This document shows, piece after piece, positions 52,744 through 60,816 of a stretch of DNA of 64,000 nucleotides. The stretch covers positions 1-64,000 of the forward strand of contig CAJPOL010000001.1 in NCBI GenBank assembly GCA_905372265.1, written 5' to 3'. Below the pieces are notes generated by a model. It was not told the origin of the DNA, made no database searches, and saw nothing but the letters and a program-made list of their open reading frames with translations. Origin of the DNA: an uncultured Treponema sp. (GTDB taxonomy: Bacteria; Spirochaetota; Spirochaetia; Treponematales; Treponemataceae). The first letter of the stretch is position 1. Each line of letters opens with the position of its first letter. The translations under genes and the position numbers were made by a program.

Positions 52744-54783
52744 TTAATTTTGTAAATCGATCAAGAATGTTCTTGACAAAAGCTGACCGTGTGAATCGAT
52801 CGCCGAAACCTTTAAAGTAAACGTCTGCGTAATATATGACGATGTTGAGAATTTGCAGCTGTTACCGTCCGGTGCCGAATTGAATTGGACTTCATCAACA
52901 AAACCTAAACCGGCTGTAAAATAAGCGGTACATTTCATATTGGTATATTCGCCGGAGGGCATCGAAGGATCAAATTTAACCGTAATGAACGTAATTTCCC
53001 CACCGAAACGTTTCGGAATAATAAGATGATGCGTAGCAGTCTCATGAGGATCCTGCGGTGTAATTCCGCTGTCTTTGTCATAGGTTATTTTAATTTTGCC
53101 GTCCGGTATATCGGTTATCGGACCGGGAATTATTACCGAACCGCCAAGCCCGTATCCGAAATCGGCTTTTAAATAGACATTGACATGTTTATAAAAATCG
53201 CTGTGGGAAGCGTGTGCCGGAGTTGTATGGTCCGGGGATACGGAAGCTCCCGTATTCGGATAAAGCCACCCTGCAAAATCCACGTTTCTCGGAGGAGTCG
53301 AAGGGACAGGCCTTATAAGGGTATTTGCACCTGCCGGCGGCACTGACGGGGCAATCGTTAACAGATCGAGTCCGTCACCCTGATAAGACTCATAGACTGT
53401 GTAAGAACCGGTATGGGTTTCCGACGTGCTTCCAATGGTAAGCGTTCCGCCGTTCAAATTGTATGTGACACGCCGCCTATTGATGTGTTTTTTCGGCGAT
53501 GCCGATGTCGGGATGTCAATAAGGGTACAGTCTGCAGGAGGCGTAGGAGAAAGCGTATTGACTCTTTCGCTCCATGTGCTCTCGCCTATGTAGTTAACGG
53601 CGCGGAGTCTTACTTCATACACCTTTCCCAACTCAAGCTTAAGCGTACATTCATGGCTGCCGGATATAAGACTTCCGCCGTACCGTATTGAAGAGCCCGC
53701 AAAGTTCTTTTTTGTCGTAGTCTCTGTCTCATAAAAGCCGTAAACCGTTGGCGCAGGAAAAGTCGTACCGTCATCGGAAGACGTTGACAGTTCAAGCTCG
53801 TAGTTTGTTTCAAACCGAGCGCTGTCCCAGGTCAGTTTTGTGAGATAATAAGCGCCTTCCGTACCTTCGCTATCCTTTACCAAATAGGCTCTTAAATTCT
53901 CAGGTTTCGTAGGCGGTTTATTCAACACATCCGGTATTGCAATATTTTTAACAAGATCGTATCCAGGATCTACGACAACCGTCTCGGGATAGGAGCCTAT
54001 CGGTTTATAAGAACCTCCATCTTCCTTATAGAAAACCATCAAAATCGTATATGCGCCCGGATTAAGCGTTACTGCATCATCGGGCGGCGAAATGGTCGTA
54101 TCGCCGTAATGGAAAGTACACGGATTGCTAGGGGCAGCTATGAGCCTTTCTTGTTCGGCATGTGTCGGTTTCGACATGCCGTCAATATCTGTGTAGTGAG
54201 TTATAGGTCTTCCTGAATATGCATCATAAATACCTATTTTATATTTCTTACAAATGGTGTTCGGATCGGGAACGGTGCCGGTTATCTTAACGGTTCCCGG
54301 CGTTGTAAGCCCTTTGGTTGACATCGTAAAATTTGCCGTTCCGTTGCTATTCGTAACATCGACCATACAGTGCCCCCGTAGAACGGGTTTGTGAGGGGGA
54401 CTGCCCGCATTATAGTCCTTGTAAGCGGTGAGCGTTAAATCCCATACGTGCGCCGCAAGCGGTAGATTAAAGGTATGGGTAGCGCTAAGCGTAACGGTCG
54501 TTTCGGGTAAAGAGCTTCCGGCATTTGACGTTCCGGTAAGAACAAACGTAAGCGATGGCGATGTGTAGGTAAACGGATTATCAGGCAAGATACTGCGGGA
54601 AGCAGGATTTTTTGCCGCTTGGATCATTTCGTCATAATTCGTCGATATACCCGCAACGGAAAACGTTACGGAGCTTTCAGCAGCGCCGTCTCCCGCCACA
54701 CGTCCGGCTAAATTATACGAACATCCGGCAATGAATAATGTGAAAACTGCAAGTACAGCCACATATCGTTTTTTCAATCTCAT
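52744..54783 (-). CDS. Large surface lipoprotein with FnIII/Ig-like and InlB-type repeats
   Basis: A 679-residue lipoprotein: hydrophobic 8-20 then FIAGC, lipidated at Cys21. The mature chain is Thr/Ser/Pro-rich and beta-stranded. A fibronectin-III-like unit lies at about 290-425 (PTKPENLRAYLV..., LTWDSARFETNYELEL, VYEVRLRAVNYIGES). At about 442 starts RRRVTYNLNGGTLTIG, an InlB/Listeria-Bacteroides-type repeat, with WLYPNTGASV as its second half. This layout is typical of adhesin-like surface proteins. It is followed by a strong terminator. Base composition looks normal for the region. Confidence 0.78.
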   Translation of the reverse strand: MRLKKRYVAVLAVFTLFIAGCSYNLAGRVAGDGAAESSVTFSVAGISTNYDEMIQAAKNPASRSILPDNPFTYTSPSLTFVLTGTSNAGSSLPETTVTLSATHTFNLPLAAHVWDLTLTAYKDYNAGSPPHKPVLRGHCMVDVTNSNGTANFTMSTKGLTTPGTVKITGTVPDPNTICKKYKIGIYDAYSGRPITHYTDIDGMSKPTHAEQERLIAAPSNPCTFHYGDTTISPPDDAVTLNPGAYTILMVFYKEDGGSYKPIGSYPETVVVDPGYDLVKNIAIPDVLNKPPTKPENLRAYLVKDSEGTEGAYYLTKLTWDSARFETNYELELSTSSDDGTTFPAPTVYGFYETETTTKKNFAGSSIRYGGSLISGSHECTLKLELGKVYEVRLRAVNYIGESTWSERVNTLSPTPPADCTLIDIPTSASPKKHINRRRVTYNLNGGTLTIGSTSETHTGSYTVYESYQGDGLDLLTIAPSVPPAGANTLIRPVPSTPPRNVDFAGWLYPNTGASVSPDHTTPAHASHSDFYKHVNVYLKADFGYGLGGSVIIPGPITDIPDGKIKITYDKDSGITPQDPHETATHHLIIPKRFGGEITFITVKFDPSMPSGEYTNMKCTAYFTAGLGFVDEVQFNSAPDGNSCKFSTSSYITQTFTLKVSAIDSHGQLLSRTFLIDLQN

Positions 54784-54873
54784 AGCAACCTCCTTATTAA
54801 GATTGAAAATGAAACATCCTCAGCGCGATGCTATTTTGAGAGATGCCTTTTTTATATATGAGCAGACTGTCTA

Positions 54874-55329
54874 TCAGTCTGTTGCATACAAGAGCAAAGC
54901 GGCGGTATCGGAATAGGAACGCCCTTTATATTTCACTGTAAGCGTAACGTCGTATAAGCGGCTTTTACCGGCAGCCTTGCGTACATCTGCATACAGCGGA
55001 GTTTTCGGAATATACATCATCAGGCGTGCTTCCGACTGTGGTATATGCGACAATACATACGGAGTATTCCTGCCGACGTCGGTAATTTTCCATGCATAGC
55101 TTTCGCAGCCGATGGGAGCGGTAAGTACAAGGGTGTGATTGATATCAACTCTATAGAGTTCCTGCAGCATCGAAGCGGCGTTACCGGCCTCAAGAATATT
55201 TTGAGTGACGGCAGGCACTTTTTGAAAGCGCTTGTTGTAGTCATTGAGCACATCCTGCGGAGTATTGCAGGACAAAAAAAAGAAAACGCTGCTTATTACC
55301 GCCGCAAAAGAAATGAATCGTTTTATCAT
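54874..55329 (-). CDS. Small lipoprotein
   Basis: A 151-residue protein: hydrophobic 6-19 then FFLSC, lipidated at Cys21. The rest is a small beta-rich domain (ESYAWKITDVGRNTPYVLS, SRLYDVTLTVKYKGRSYSD) like an Ig-type fold. Function unknown. It is 2 bases downstream of the WD40/barrel gene and 90 bases upstream of the large surface lipoprotein, so the three may be one operon for surface structures. Confidence 0.75.
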   Translation of the reverse strand: MIKRFISFAAVISSVFFFLSCNTPQDVLNDYNKRFQKVPAVTQNILEAGNAASMLQELYRVDINHTLVLTAPIGCESYAWKITDVGRNTPYVLSHIPQSEARLMMYIPKTPLYADVRKAAGKSRLYDVTLTVKYKGRSYSDTAALLLYATD

Positions 55330-55331
55330 CG

Positions 55332-56993
55332 TTATTCCCTCTTCCTTTTGGAAACATTTTTAAAATCGATCCTACCGCCCAACGTGATTTCCGGAAACAG
55401 TTTCCACAGAGAATCATAATTCAACGCTACGGCAAACATAAAAAATTTCACGCTGATACCGGTTGTCAATCTGCCCCCGTAGGAAAAAAACGGTTTGGAA
55501 GCGGCAATTTTCGGCCGGGCAAGCGCGCTCAGCCGTGCCGTAAACGCAAGTTCTTCAAACAAAACGGCATAGCCCCGCCGGTCTAACACCACTTCTATTC
55601 CGGCAGGAATATATACTTCGCCCATCCATAGAAACGGCGGAGCAATCGGATTGCCGTTAAAGTCTTCGTATTGAACGGGGAAAGGACGCTTGGGAAGCGC
55701 CATGTGAGCGCGCAATCCCGTACCGATATAAACCGGCGCGGTAAGGTAAGTATTCCGGTAACACACATCCGCCCCGAAAAGATACCGGAAGTTTGTCTTT
55801 TCCGGCTGCAAAAATCCGGCAAGAGCCGAAATACTAAGAAAGCTCCCTTTCTCGGTTTTAAGCGCAGCTCTAAACGGTTTGTCCGTTCCCGAATGTTCTT
55901 TTGCAAGCGGCGGATCCTGTACATGTTTTTCTTGAACTGCTTGATCGCCTTGGTTTTGCGGTGGCATCTCCGGCTCATGCGGTTCGCTCGGTAATGTTTC
56001 GTATTCAGGTTTCAGTTTATATACCGCACCGCTTGCACAGCCTACAAAAGCCGCGTTTTCGGTATGACAAAAGACAAATGCTGTAATATCCGATGTTTCC
56101 GTTTCGGGCAGCCGGATAACTCCGGCGGATTTTTGCAGCTGCACACTGTAGATGACGATTTCATTTTTATCGTTTAAAACCGCAATTTTATCGGGATCGG
56201 ATAACGGGAGAATGGCAACGATTTTTCTACCGGTATTAAGACCTGCTACTTTTTGCCCCTTTAAGTCGGAAATTCTAAAAGAAGCGCTATGTTCCATACT
56301 GATAATGTGCAAGTTGTCAGCTGTAAAATAAACCGGTACCTCCGATTTCGTGTACACATTATCGATACGCGCCGCTTGCTTGTAATCGGCGCAACTCCAT
56401 ATATACGCTATCCCGTCTTTAGAAACGGAAGCAAGATATTTTTCATCATTGCTGAATTCAAGCCCGTATATTTCCGATTGGTGTCCTTCTACCGTATTCC
56501 TCGTCATATTTTGCGTAAAGCGCAATTTAAAATAAATTTGAATTGAAAAGTCCGTAAATGCAGCCGCACTATAATTTGTATCTTTGCTGAAAGCATTATA
56601 ATTGATCGTTTTTCCTTCCGTGTAGTCGGTCAGCAGATACTCTTCGGTTTTGCCGTATGCTTTTTTATCGCCGGATGAACGCCGGTAAAGTAAAAACTTT
56701 CCCGCATTTGTCATACCGATTAAAAGCTCATCGTTTTGCTCTTGGTAAAAAAGGCTCCGGTTAATATATTCTTCATTTATAGCGGATATAAGCGCATATT
56801 CGGAAGTGTCATATGTTGAAATGGAAGCGGAATCGGATACGGCTAAAATGGTGTCGTCGAAATTTACGGAAAGAACGGTAACGGGCATCTGCTGCTTAAC
56901 GACCTGTGCCGGTAATACGGCATAACAGAAAAAACAACAGAAAAACGCAAGGGTGAAGCGTAAGACTGCCCGTTTCATTGGCGATACCGCCAT
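55332..56993 (-). CDS. WD40-like propeller fused to outer-membrane barrel-like domain
   Basis: A 553-residue exported protein; residues 6-29 are a signal peptide (FTLAFFCCFFCYAVLPAQ). About 35-330 is WD40-like, the clearest blade being EIYGLEFSNDEKYLASVSKDGIAYIWS. A Pro/Glu/Gln linker (about 335-375) leads to ~175 residues with alternating aromatic strands and a terminus DFKNVSKRKRE, resembling a beta-barrel. The combination is unusual. ATG 56993 or 56978 could be the start; neither has a clear ribosome site. Upstream lie a TATAAT box and a heptamer repeat. Confidence 0.7.
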   Translation of the reverse strand: MAVSPMKRAVLRFTLAFFCCFFCYAVLPAQVVKQQMPVTVLSVNFDDTILAVSDSASISTYDTSEYALISAINEEYINRSLFYQEQNDELLIGMTNAGKFLLYRRSSGDKKAYGKTEEYLLTDYTEGKTINYNAFSKDTNYSAAAFTDFSIQIYFKLRFTQNMTRNTVEGHQSEIYGLEFSNDEKYLASVSKDGIAYIWSCADYKQAARIDNVYTKSEVPVYFTADNLHIISMEHSASFRISDLKGQKVAGLNTGRKIVAILPLSDPDKIAVLNDKNEIVIYSVQLQKSAGVIRLPETETSDITAFVFCHTENAAFVGCASGAVYKLKPEYETLPSEPHEPEMPPQNQGDQAVQEKHVQDPPLAKEHSGTDKPFRAALKTEKGSFLSISALAGFLQPEKTNFRYLFGADVCYRNTYLTAPVYIGTGLRAHMALPKRPFPVQYEDFNGNPIAPPFLWMGEVYIPAGIEVVLDRRGYAVLFEELAFTARLSALARPKIAASKPFFSYGGRLTTGISVKFFMFAVALNYDSLWKLFPEITLGGRIDFKNVSKRKRE

Positions 56994-57017
56994 GCATCGC
57001 AGAATAACTAAGATTGT

Positions 57018-57023
57018 ATTATA
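57018..57023 (-). promoter_or_regulatory. -10 box of the WD40/barrel gene
   Basis: TATAAT on the minus strand, 25 bases upstream of the ATG at 56993. At a 17-base spacing the -35 position (57041-57046) falls inside the heptamer repeat and reads ACAACT. Confidence 0.45.
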
Positions 57024-57034
57024 AAATAGTTTAC

Positions 57035-57085
57035 GTTGTGAGTTGTGAGTTGTGAGTTGTGAGTTGTGAGTTGTGAGTTGTGAGT
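57035..57085. repeat. Heptanucleotide tandem repeat (GTTGTGA)x7
   Basis: Seven perfect tandem copies of GTTGTGA plus two bases. It lies 42-92 bases upstream of the WD40/barrel gene and reaches into its likely promoter. Such tracts change length by slippage. Confidence 0.9.
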
Positions 57086-57260
57086 ATTATGCCGCCGATT
57101 ACCTGCGTGTCAAGAGGTCCACGCCGATTTTGCGCTTTGGAAAAAGACTTTTTATATTGCGATAATCCGATTACTTGGCGAAACATACTTACATTGTACA
57201 GGCAAACCTTGAAAAACGCAATAAGAAAAAATACTATATTTTGCATTATTACCGCTATTT

Positions 57261-57290
57261 TATTCGTGCAGAGGCTTTAATACTCCAACG
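57261..57290. repeat. Partial copy of hairpin-ending repeat family
   Basis: TATTCGTGCAGAGGCTTTAA is a diverged copy of the first ~30 bases of the full repeat, which itself starts 10 bases further on. It marks a second insertion or a decayed tandem copy. Confidence 0.5.
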
Positions 57291-57300
57291 TTCTGCGTTT

Positions 57301-57415
57301 ATTCGTGCGGAGGGTTTAATACCCCGACGCTTGCGTCGTAACGAAGGGTATTAAAGCCGACTGCAACCACCTTATGAGAACAACATACCCCGACGCTCGC
57401 GTCGGGGTATGTTGA
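57301..57415. repeat. Full copy of hairpin-ending repeat family (copy B)
   Basis: Same orientation and order as copy A at 3544-3665: start ATTCGTGCGGAGGGTTTAAT, inner CGACGC/GCGTCG hairpin, spacer GCCGACTGCAACCACCTTAT, then a terminal hairpin, here a perfect 15-bp stem (57381-57395 with 57400-57414) with the same CTCG loop. The stem core CCCCGACG is shared but the outer bases differ on both arms in a matched way. It ends 36 bases before the LolA-like gene. Confidence 0.8.
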
Positions 57416-57450
57416 TTGACTTTCTCCTCTATTTCTGTTTTACTAGTCGG

Positions 57451-58134
57451 ATGAAAAAAATGATAGCGTGTACCGTCCTTATATGCAGCTTTTATGCAGC
57501 GGTATTCAGTCAATCAATTACAACAGCAAGCGTATTTTTTGCCGGCGTTTCGGAAAAATACGGCGGGTTGTCGGATTATACAGCGGCTTTGACTATCTCG
57601 GCCGGAACAGGCTCTCGAACACAAGTTATGAACGCAACGGTGTACTTTAAACGTCCCAACCGATTGCGGATCGATTTTACTAAGCCGGATGAACAGGTTA
57701 TTTTATTTACCGGCGATACTTTGACGATTTATATACCCGCCTATCGGATGGTACTAAGCCAAACGATTGAGAAAAGTGCCGCAGGAAGCGCTCATTTAGC
57801 AACACCTCAAGGATTATCGCTCCTTAAACGGTCGTATACCATTGCGTATGAAACGGGGGCAGACCCGCAACCCTTGGAAGAAGGCTCTTCCGAACAAGTG
57901 ATTGCGCTCATATTGAATAGGCGCTCTGCAGCGGAAACGTTCAGAACGATTAGGATCCTCATATCTCCGTCAACTCAATTAATCCGGCGTATAGAGGCAT
58001 GGCCTATTTCGGGCAGCAAAATAACTTTTGATTTTTCAAACTATCACTTGAATACGGGAATTCCGGATTCGCGTTTTTTATATGACCTGCCGCCCAATGC
58101 GAGTATGTTGAATAATTTTTTATTTGAAGAATAG
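57451..58134 (+). CDS. LolA-like outer-membrane lipoprotein carrier
   Basis: A 227-residue protein from ATG 57451 (MKKMIAC). Signal peptide 1-20 (VLICSFYAAVFSQS). The mature protein has the LolA fold pattern: DYTAALTISAG, then ATVYFKRPNRLRIDFTKPDEQVILFTGDTLTIYIP. Periplasmic LolA carries lipoproteins to the outer membrane; in spirochaetes this family exists without LolB. The longer frame (from 57409) starts in the repeat and is rejected. It precedes rodZ-like and rimO genes on the same strand. Confidence 0.8.
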   Translation: MKKMIACTVLICSFYAAVFSQSITTASVFFAGVSEKYGGLSDYTAALTISAGTGSRTQVMNATVYFKRPNRLRIDFTKPDEQVILFTGDTLTIYIPAYRMVLSQTIEKSAAGSAHLATPQGLSLLKRSYTIAYETGADPQPLEEGSSEQVIALILNRRSAAETFRTIRILISPSTQLIRRIEAWPISGSKITFDFSNYHLNTGIPDSRFLYDLPPNASMLNNFLFEE

Positions 58135-58160
58135 CTGAGGCGCTATTCGGGAAGGAATTC

Positions 58161-59279
58161 ATGCAAGAAATAGGTACCGTATTAAAAACGGCGCGAACTG
58201 AAAAACAAATAGGATTGGAACAAGCTGCACGGGAAACGAACACCACAAAACGGTATTTGGAAGCGCTTGAGACCGGCTCATATGATGTATTTCCCGGTGA
58301 ACCGTATGTTGTCGGATTTCTGCGGAACTATGCCGAATATTTAGGCTTAAACCCTGAGGACTGCATTCAGCTCTATAAACAAGCAAAGATTCAAGAGGCT
58401 GCTGTTCCGCCTGAACAGCTCATCCCGAAAAGAAATTTCGCTATTCCCCGCGGTGTTTGGATTACATTAGGCATCATAGCTGCCGGTGTCATGTTATTCT
58501 TTATAGGCCGCATGTTTGCCGATAAGATTCCGGCATTTTTAAAAAGCCGGCCGGTACAGCGCGGATCGAGCCCCGCTGTCATCGAAAAAACAAAGAGTGA
58601 AACCTATACGCTGTCCGCAGACTTATTTGAAAAACGCCTTTTCAGCGGCGACACGATTATTGTACCCATTAATGGGAAAGAATATCAGCTCAAAGTTGAA
58701 AAAACAGCTCCGGAGCTTTATCTGGGAACGGAACTCGGCACTCAAATTATCGCACTGGGGCAAAGCCTTGCACTTGACCTTAACGGCGATGTTACAAGCG
58801 ATATTAAAATTTTTGTCAACGATCTTGACAAAACCGACGGCTCAAAAGGAGCTATGGTAGAAATTACTTCTATTGATTTATCAGCCGCGGCCGCATCGGG
58901 CGGCGCCGATATAAAAGTCTCCGAACCTGCTGCGCAGCCCTTATCGGCAAAATACAAAGTTCTGTTTGATGCAGGCTCCGCCTATCCGGTTACCTTAAAT
59001 GCAACATTCCGCAGCTATTGTCTTTTTCGGTACGAGGGAGACCGGGCAAACCGTGATGAACGGTACTATCAGAAATCGGAACAACTGACTATCCAAGCAA
59101 ATAACGGAATTAGGATTTGGGCTTCAAACGGAAATGCCGTTAAAATGCAGATTATCGCAGGTGGAAAAACAATCGATATTGAAGTAAGCCGGCCCGGTGA
59201 GGTCATTGTAAAGGATTTTAAGTGGCTGAAAGACGATGAATCCGGACGCTATAAATTTGTGGTAATAGACGTTGACTAA
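58161..59279 (+). CDS. RodZ-like cytoskeletal adaptor protein
   Basis: A 372-residue protein with an N-terminal Xre-type HTH (about 1-70: GTVLKTARTEKQIGLEQAARETN), one membrane segment at 98-118, and a periplasmic beta-rich C-terminus of ~250 residues. This layout is that of RodZ, which links MreB to cell-wall synthesis. The C-terminal LTIQANNGIRIWASNGNAVKMQI fits the RodZ terminal domain. Its stop overlaps the TTG start of rimO. The periplasmic part is longer than in E. coli RodZ. Confidence 0.8.
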   Translation: MQEIGTVLKTARTEKQIGLEQAARETNTTKRYLEALETGSYDVFPGEPYVVGFLRNYAEYLGLNPEDCIQLYKQAKIQEAAVPPEQLIPKRNFAIPRGVWITLGIIAAGVMLFFIGRMFADKIPAFLKSRPVQRGSSPAVIEKTKSETYTLSADLFEKRLFSGDTIIVPINGKEYQLKVEKTAPELYLGTELGTQIIALGQSLALDLNGDVTSDIKIFVNDLDKTDGSKGAMVEITSIDLSAAAASGGADIKVSEPAAQPLSAKYKVLFDAGSAYPVTLNATFRSYCLFRYEGDRANRDERYYQKSEQLTIQANNGIRIWASNGNAVKMQIIAGGKTIDIEVSRPGEVIVKDFKWLKDDESGRYKFVVIDVD

Positions 59280-60774
59280 ACGCTTTTTCCTTGATCAGCA
59301 CGGGTGCGCAAAGAATCAGGTTGACGGGGAACTGCTTATCGGAATTTTGACCGGACAAGGCTGGCTGCACAGCTCTGAGCCTGAAGATGCCGACCTCATT
59401 ATTATCAATTCTTGCGGCTTCATTGAACCGGCAAAGCGGGAATCAATAGAAGCCGTAGTCGCCGCCCGAACGGCATATCCCCATGCAAAGATACTGCTGG
59501 CAGGCTGTTTGGCTGAGCGGTACGGAGATGTTTTCCGCACTGAGTTTCAAGAGGCCGATGCGTTTTTCGGCAACGGCAATCTTGATCAGCTTCCTGCCTT
59601 ATTGGAACAGCTGTTCCCGCATGATTCAGAGGATGCCGGTGCGGCCGCTCGCCATACGGCAGTATCTCCGGCTCCTAAACGCAGCTCCCGCTCAAAACGC
59701 ATACGGCCGTTCCTGAAACCGGCGCAGACAGGCGTGTGCTGCGGAGAACGCCCTACAATACTGAACTTTCCGCGTTCTGCTTTTATTAAAATTACCGAAG
59801 GGTGCAATAATTGCTGTACGTTCTGCGCTATTCCGCTCATACGGGGGCCGGTACGGAGCAGACCTGTTGCAAGCATACTAGAAGAAATACGGAACTTTGC
59901 CGAACGGGGGTATCGGGAATTCAATCTTATCGGACAGGATTTAGCCGTTTACGAAGTTGATCCCGAATATCAAGCCGCCATGAATCACGGTGAAAAAGCC
60001 GTGCCGGAAAAACTTTCAGGCTTAGCGCAACTGCTGATGGAAATTTCCCGTCTTAAAGGCTCATTCGGTATAAGGCTTTTGTATATTCATCCCGATCATT
60101 TCCCGCTTGATATTCTGCCGGTTATGACTGCCGATGCCCGCTTTATGCCCTACTTTGATATTCCATTCCAGTCCGGAGCAGAGCCTGTTATCCGTGCGAT
60201 GAATCGGTGCGGGTCTGCCGATCGTTATCTCGAATTGGTAAAAACAATCCGCACGGCTTTCCGTAATGCAGAGAGCCCTTATGGAGAAGCGGTTATCCGT
60301 ACAACCTTTTTAACAGGCTTTCCCGGTGAAACGCATGACGACTTTGAAAAGACTGCCGACTTTCTGCAAAAGCTGGAAAGCCTGTGGGCAGGAACTTTTG
60401 TCTATTCACCGGAAGAAGGAACTCAAGCGGCGGACATGAAGAATCAGGTACCGACAGGTATTGCCGAGCAGCGGAAAGACACGCTCAATAGCTTGCAGCT
60501 GCGTATTACCGAACAAAAACTTGCCGCTTTTTGCGGCCGTGAGGTGGATGTTTTAATTGAAGAACTCATTCCGGCAGCGGCAGAAGATGAAACGGAAGAG
60601 CGTATCGCACTCGGACGGGCATGGTTCCAAGCGCCCGAAGTTGACGGCGCCGTAGTGGTGCATTTCATGGAAACACAAAAAGATACGCAAGGCTCTGCAA
60701 TCTCCGCAGGCAGTTTTGTACGGGTGCGGATTCTTGCCGTCCGCGGCGTTGATTTGGAAGCCGCTGCCGTGTAG
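59272..60774 (+). CDS. rimO: Ribosomal protein S12 methylthiotransferase
   Basis: RimO adds a methylthio group to an Asp of ribosomal protein S12. N-terminal domain cysteines: DQHGCAKNQVD, INSCGFIEP, AGCLAERYG. The radical SAM motif is EGCNNCCTFCAIPL (CX3CX2C), and a TRAM domain ends the protein. 500 residues is longer than usual because of a basic ~45-residue insert before the radical SAM core (about 120-165, SSRSKRIRP). The start is TTG at 59272, overlapping the rodZ-like stop; no ATG gives the conserved N-terminus. Confidence 0.92.
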   Translation: MTKRFFLDQHGCAKNQVDGELLIGILTGQGWLHSSEPEDADLIIINSCGFIEPAKRESIEAVVAARTAYPHAKILLAGCLAERYGDVFRTEFQEADAFFGNGNLDQLPALLEQLFPHDSEDAGAAARHTAVSPAPKRSSRSKRIRPFLKPAQTGVCCGERPTILNFPRSAFIKITEGCNNCCTFCAIPLIRGPVRSRPVASILEEIRNFAERGYREFNLIGQDLAVYEVDPEYQAAMNHGEKAVPEKLSGLAQLLMEISRLKGSFGIRLLYIHPDHFPLDILPVMTADARFMPYFDIPFQSGAEPVIRAMNRCGSADRYLELVKTIRTAFRNAESPYGEAVIRTTFLTGFPGETHDDFEKTADFLQKLESLWAGTFVYSPEEGTQAADMKNQVPTGIAEQRKDTLNSLQLRITEQKLAAFCGREVDVLIEELIPAAAEDETEERIALGRAWFQAPEVDGAVVVHFMETQKDTQGSAISAGSFVRVRILAVRGVDLEAAAV

Positions 60775-60816
60775 TCATATCAAAGAGACGTATAAAAAGT
60801 ATCAAAGGAGCGCTCA

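Noticed and set aside
57035..57085. CRISPR or origin-type repeat
   Set aside because: Seven-base units without spacers; a simple tandem repeat.
57031..57246. 71-codon frame with repeated LTTHNSQ
   Set aside because: The repeat is the translated heptamer tract; not a protein.
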